Assembly: GCF_018390535.1 (NCBI RefSeq) | Contig: NZ_JAHBBW010000005.1 | Coordinates: 62,001-126,000, forward strand | Direction of reading: 5' to 3' | Length of the DNA: 64,000 nucleotides | DNA from: Bacteroides propionicigenes | GTDB taxonomy: Bacteria > Bacteroidota > Bacteroidia > Bacteroidales > Bacteroidaceae | Shown: in pieces, positions 61,921-64,000 of the stretch | Layout of the letters: the number at the start of each line of letters is the position of its first letter | How positions within the stretch are numbered: the first letter of the stretch is position 1 | Translations under genes and position numbers: made by a program | Notes under the pieces: generated by a model | The model's database searches: none | Told to the model about the DNA's origin: nothing | What the model saw: the letters and a program-made list of their open reading frames with translations, nothing else

Positions 61921-63015
61921 ATGAAAATTAAGGAGATAGTAAGCGCCCTTGAACGGTTCGCGCCTCTGCCATTGCAAGACGGATTTGATAATGCCGGTCT
62001 GCAAATTGGATTGACAGATGCGGAAGCAACAGGGGCTTTGTTGTGTCTTGACGTTACCGAAGCCGTGTTGGATGAAGCGATTGCGTTAGGATATAATTTT
62101 GTTATATCGCACCATCCACTTATTTTTAAAGGTTACAAGTCCATTACAGGAAAGGATTACGTGGAACGTTGTATTTTGAAGGCTATCAAGAATGACCTTG
62201 TCATATATTCCGCCCACACTAATCTGGATAATGCATCGAAAGGGGTGAACTTCAAGATTGCCGAAAAAATAGGGTTAAAGAATGTACGTATATTGGAAGC
62301 TAAAGAAAATGCTTTGCTAAAGTTAGTTACATTTGTCCCTACAGTCCGGGCGGAAGAAGTACGCACGGCATTGTCATCCGCCGGATGCGGATGTATCGGT
62401 AATTACGATTCATGCAGCTACAATATAGAAGGCGAGGGGATGTTTCGTGCACGTGAAGGTGACAATCCCTATTGCGGCGAAATAGGTGAATTGCATATAG
62501 AAAAAGAAGTACGTGTTGAAACCATTCTACCGGCTTATCGAAAAGCAGAAGTAATAAAAGTATTACTTGCCGCGCATCCATACGAGGAACCTGCATTTGA
62601 TTTATATCCGTTGCAAAACTCTTGGCAGCAAGTCGGAGCAGGCGTTATCGGTGAATTGGAAACTCCGGAAACAGAGTTAGAGTTTTTAAAGCGTATCAAA
62701 AAAATCTTTGAAGTAGGTTGTCTGAGGCACAACAAACTGACCGGGCGTGAAATACAAACAGTTGCTCTGTGTGGTGGTGCAGGAGCTTTTCTTATGCCGC
62801 TTGCCATACGCAACCATGCCGATGTTTTTATTACCGGTGAGATAAAATATCACGATTATTTCGGCCATGATACAGATATCCTGCTGGCAGAGATAGGACA
62901 TTATGAAAGCGAACAATATACAAAAGAAATATTTTATACAATAATCCGGGATTTATTTCCTAATGTTGAAGTTCAACAGAGCAAAGTGAATACAAATCCC
63001 ATAAAATACATGTAA
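61921..63015 (+). CDS. Nif3-like dinuclear metal-centre protein
   Basis: A 364-residue protein of the NIF3/YbgI family. The metal-binding marks are FVISHHPLIFKGYK (HH pair), YSAHTNLDNASKGVN, and ITGEIKYHDYF plus LAEIGHYESEQ near the end. A PII-like inserted domain lies at about residues 135-245. ATG 61921 follows the TATATTTG box at 61892-61899. Proteins of this family are often coupled to GTP cyclohydrolase-type chemistry, but the exact reaction is unproven. The next gene starts 5 bases after the stop. Confidence 0.92.
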   Translation: MKIKEIVSALERFAPLPLQDGFDNAGLQIGLTDAEATGALLCLDVTEAVLDEAIALGYNFVISHHPLIFKGYKSITGKDYVERCILKAIKNDLVIYSAHTNLDNASKGVNFKIAEKIGLKNVRILEAKENALLKLVTFVPTVRAEEVRTALSSAGCGCIGNYDSCSYNIEGEGMFRAREGDNPYCGEIGELHIEKEVRVETILPAYRKAEVIKVLLAAHPYEEPAFDLYPLQNSWQQVGAGVIGELETPETELEFLKRIKKIFEVGCLRHNKLTGREIQTVALCGGAGAFLMPLAIRNHADVFITGEIKYHDYFGHDTDILLAEIGHYESEQYTKEIFYTIIRDLFPNVEVQQSKVNTNPIKYM

Positions 63016-63020
63016 TTAAA

Positions 63021-63851
63021 ATGGCTAAAGAAGCAAAAAAAGATCCCCAGGAATTGACAGTGGAACAGAAACTAAAAGCCTTGTTCCAACTACAGACCAT
63101 GTTGTCTAAAATTGATGAAATCAAGACGTTGAGAGGCGAGCTTCCTTTGGAAGTGCAAGACTTGGAAGATGAAATTGCCGGTCTGAGTACCCGCATCGAA
63201 AGAATCCAGTCGGAAGTTACCGAATTGAAATCTGCTATCGCAACCAAAAAAGTGGAAATTGAAACCGCAAAAGCTTCTGTAGCAAAATATAAAGAGCAAC
63301 AGGAAAATGTACGTAATAACCGCGAATACGACTTCTTGAGTAAAGAAATTGAGTTCCAAACTTTGGAAATAGAACTTTGCGAAAAGAGAATTAAAGAATT
63401 TTTGGCTGATGAAGAAATTAAGTCTCAGGAAGCAGCAGAAAGTACAGCTGCTTTGGAGGAAAGGCAAAAAGACCTCGACGTGAAGAAGAATGAGTTGGAC
63501 GAAATCATCTCTGAAACCAAACAGGAAGAAGAAAAGTTGAGAGATAAGGCTAAAGAACTCGAAACTAAAATAGAGCCGCGTTTGCTCCAATCTTTCAAAC
63601 GTATCCGTAAGAACTCACGCAACGGTTTGGGTATCGTTTACGTACAGCGTGACGCTTGTGGCGGTTGCTTCAACAAAATTCCGCCCCAAAGACAATTGGA
63701 TATCCGCTCACGTAAAAAAATCATTGTTTGCGAATACTGCGGACGTATCATGATTGACCCAGAACTGGCAGGCATTACTCCAGAAGTGAAGGAAGAGCCG
63801 GTAAAGGAAAAAACGACAAGAAGTAGAAAAAAAGCGGCAGACGCTGAATAA
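63021..63851 (+). CDS. Coiled-coil protein with C-terminal zinc ribbon
   Basis: A 276-residue protein, mostly a long coiled coil (residues 10-185; AGLSTRIERIQSEVTELKS), ending in a C4 zinc ribbon (CGGCFNKIPPQRQLDIRSR, then CEYCGR) and a basic tail with alternating lysine and arginine. This is the bacterial C4-type zinc-ribbon family often placed next to Nif3 genes, as here. It may bind nucleic acid or act in RNA processing; function is not settled. Confidence 0.9.
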   Translation: MAKEAKKDPQELTVEQKLKALFQLQTMLSKIDEIKTLRGELPLEVQDLEDEIAGLSTRIERIQSEVTELKSAIATKKVEIETAKASVAKYKEQQENVRNNREYDFLSKEIEFQTLEIELCEKRIKEFLADEEIKSQEAAESTAALEERQKDLDVKKNELDEIISETKQEEEKLRDKAKELETKIEPRLLQSFKRIRKNSRNGLGIVYVQRDACGGCFNKIPPQRQLDIRSRKKIIVCEYCGRIMIDPELAGITPEVKEEPVKEKTTRSRKKAADAE

Positions 63852-63883
63852 ATTTCTGCAAGAATTGCAATAAACAAATAAAG

Positions 63884-63931
63884 GTTTAGGTTGTTATCAA
63901 TCCCATAAAATAACAACCTAAACTTTTTTTT
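63884..63931 (+). terminator. Terminator after the zinc-ribbon gene
   Basis: Perfect 14-bp stem GTTTAGGTTGTTAT / ATAACAACCTAAAC with a 12-base loop, followed by eight T. Confidence 0.9.
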
Positions 63932-64000
63932 ATGAGTATAAAAGCTTGGAACAGTACATTGTTCTTTCTATGTTTTTCTTGTGTGGCATGGGCACAAAAA
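63932..64000 (+). CDS. Start of an exported protein, cut by the window edge
   Basis: Only 23 codons are visible, MSIKAWNSTLFFLCFSCVAW then AQK: a signal peptide with a predicted cut after Ala-Trp-Ala. The start lies right after the preceding terminator, so a promoter is not obvious. Identity unknown. Confidence 0.5.
   Translation, partial: MSIKAWNSTLFFLCFSCVAWAQK

Overview
The window is a piece of a Bacteroides-type (Bacteroidota) chromosome. The signs are: the family's own promoter pattern (TTTG about 20 bases before TAnnTTTG) ahead of many genes and both tRNAs; lipoproteins and outer-membrane proteins of Bacteroides families (DUF4296, DUF3332, DUF3871, Wzi-like); a serine palmitoyltransferase (sphingolipid synthesis); and mobile-element genes typical of the group. 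I do not try to name the species. Family names rest on protein motifs I can read, not on database searches.

Layout: 1-3852, end of ileS, a DksA-like protein, lspA, a DUF4296 lipoprotein and a small protein in one direction. 3803-12750, an RNA methyltransferase, two Omp85-like outer-membrane proteins, a DUF3332 protein, NDH-2, a phosphoethanolamine transferase and a flavodoxin-fold oxidoreductase. 12854-16060, tRNA-Lys, an MBL-fold hydrolase, a POT-family transporter and a HAD hydrolase. 16179-20418, hexuronate catabolism: uxaC, a LacI-type regulator and uxaB. 20581-23398, small unknowns, an FHA protein and an HU/SPOR protein. 23642-27749, a Wzi-like porin with rfbC and ugd. 27762-37035, an RhlE-like helicase, serB, a redox-dead thioredoxin-fold protein, the lon-tgt-lptG operon and a tRNA methyltransferase.

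From 37531 to 48587 an 11-kb AT-rich element sits in the 3' end of tRNA-Pro(UGG). A 54-bp exact direct repeat of the tRNA end flanks it. It carries an integrase at its right end, a second small recombinase, DUF3871, an SF2 helicase-like protein with a degenerate Walker A, and a five-gene cargo operon of one unknown protein and four lipoproteins. I see no relaxase. Both the cargo operon and the helicase gene are preceded by long non-coding leaders that can fold into a large stem followed by a T-run; in the cargo leader the terminator loop is complementary to a segment transcribed earlier, which looks like an attenuator.

48610-64000 returns to core genome: spt divergent from a DAG-kinase-family lipid kinase, a sensor kinase, aspS, GtrA, the agmatine-to-putrescine pair (aguA, aguB), a DUF2148 protein, a split fetA/fetB-like ABC transporter, a Nif3-like protein and a zinc-ribbon coiled-coil protein.

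The most unusual signal is a set of five short intergenic arrays (3.7, 21.1, 37.2, 59.3 and 61.0 kb). Each repeats a locus-specific palindromic word at a fixed period of 21-23 bp, about two turns of DNA. Two of them share an 18-bp identical stretch although they lie 33 kb apart. I do not recognise this family.
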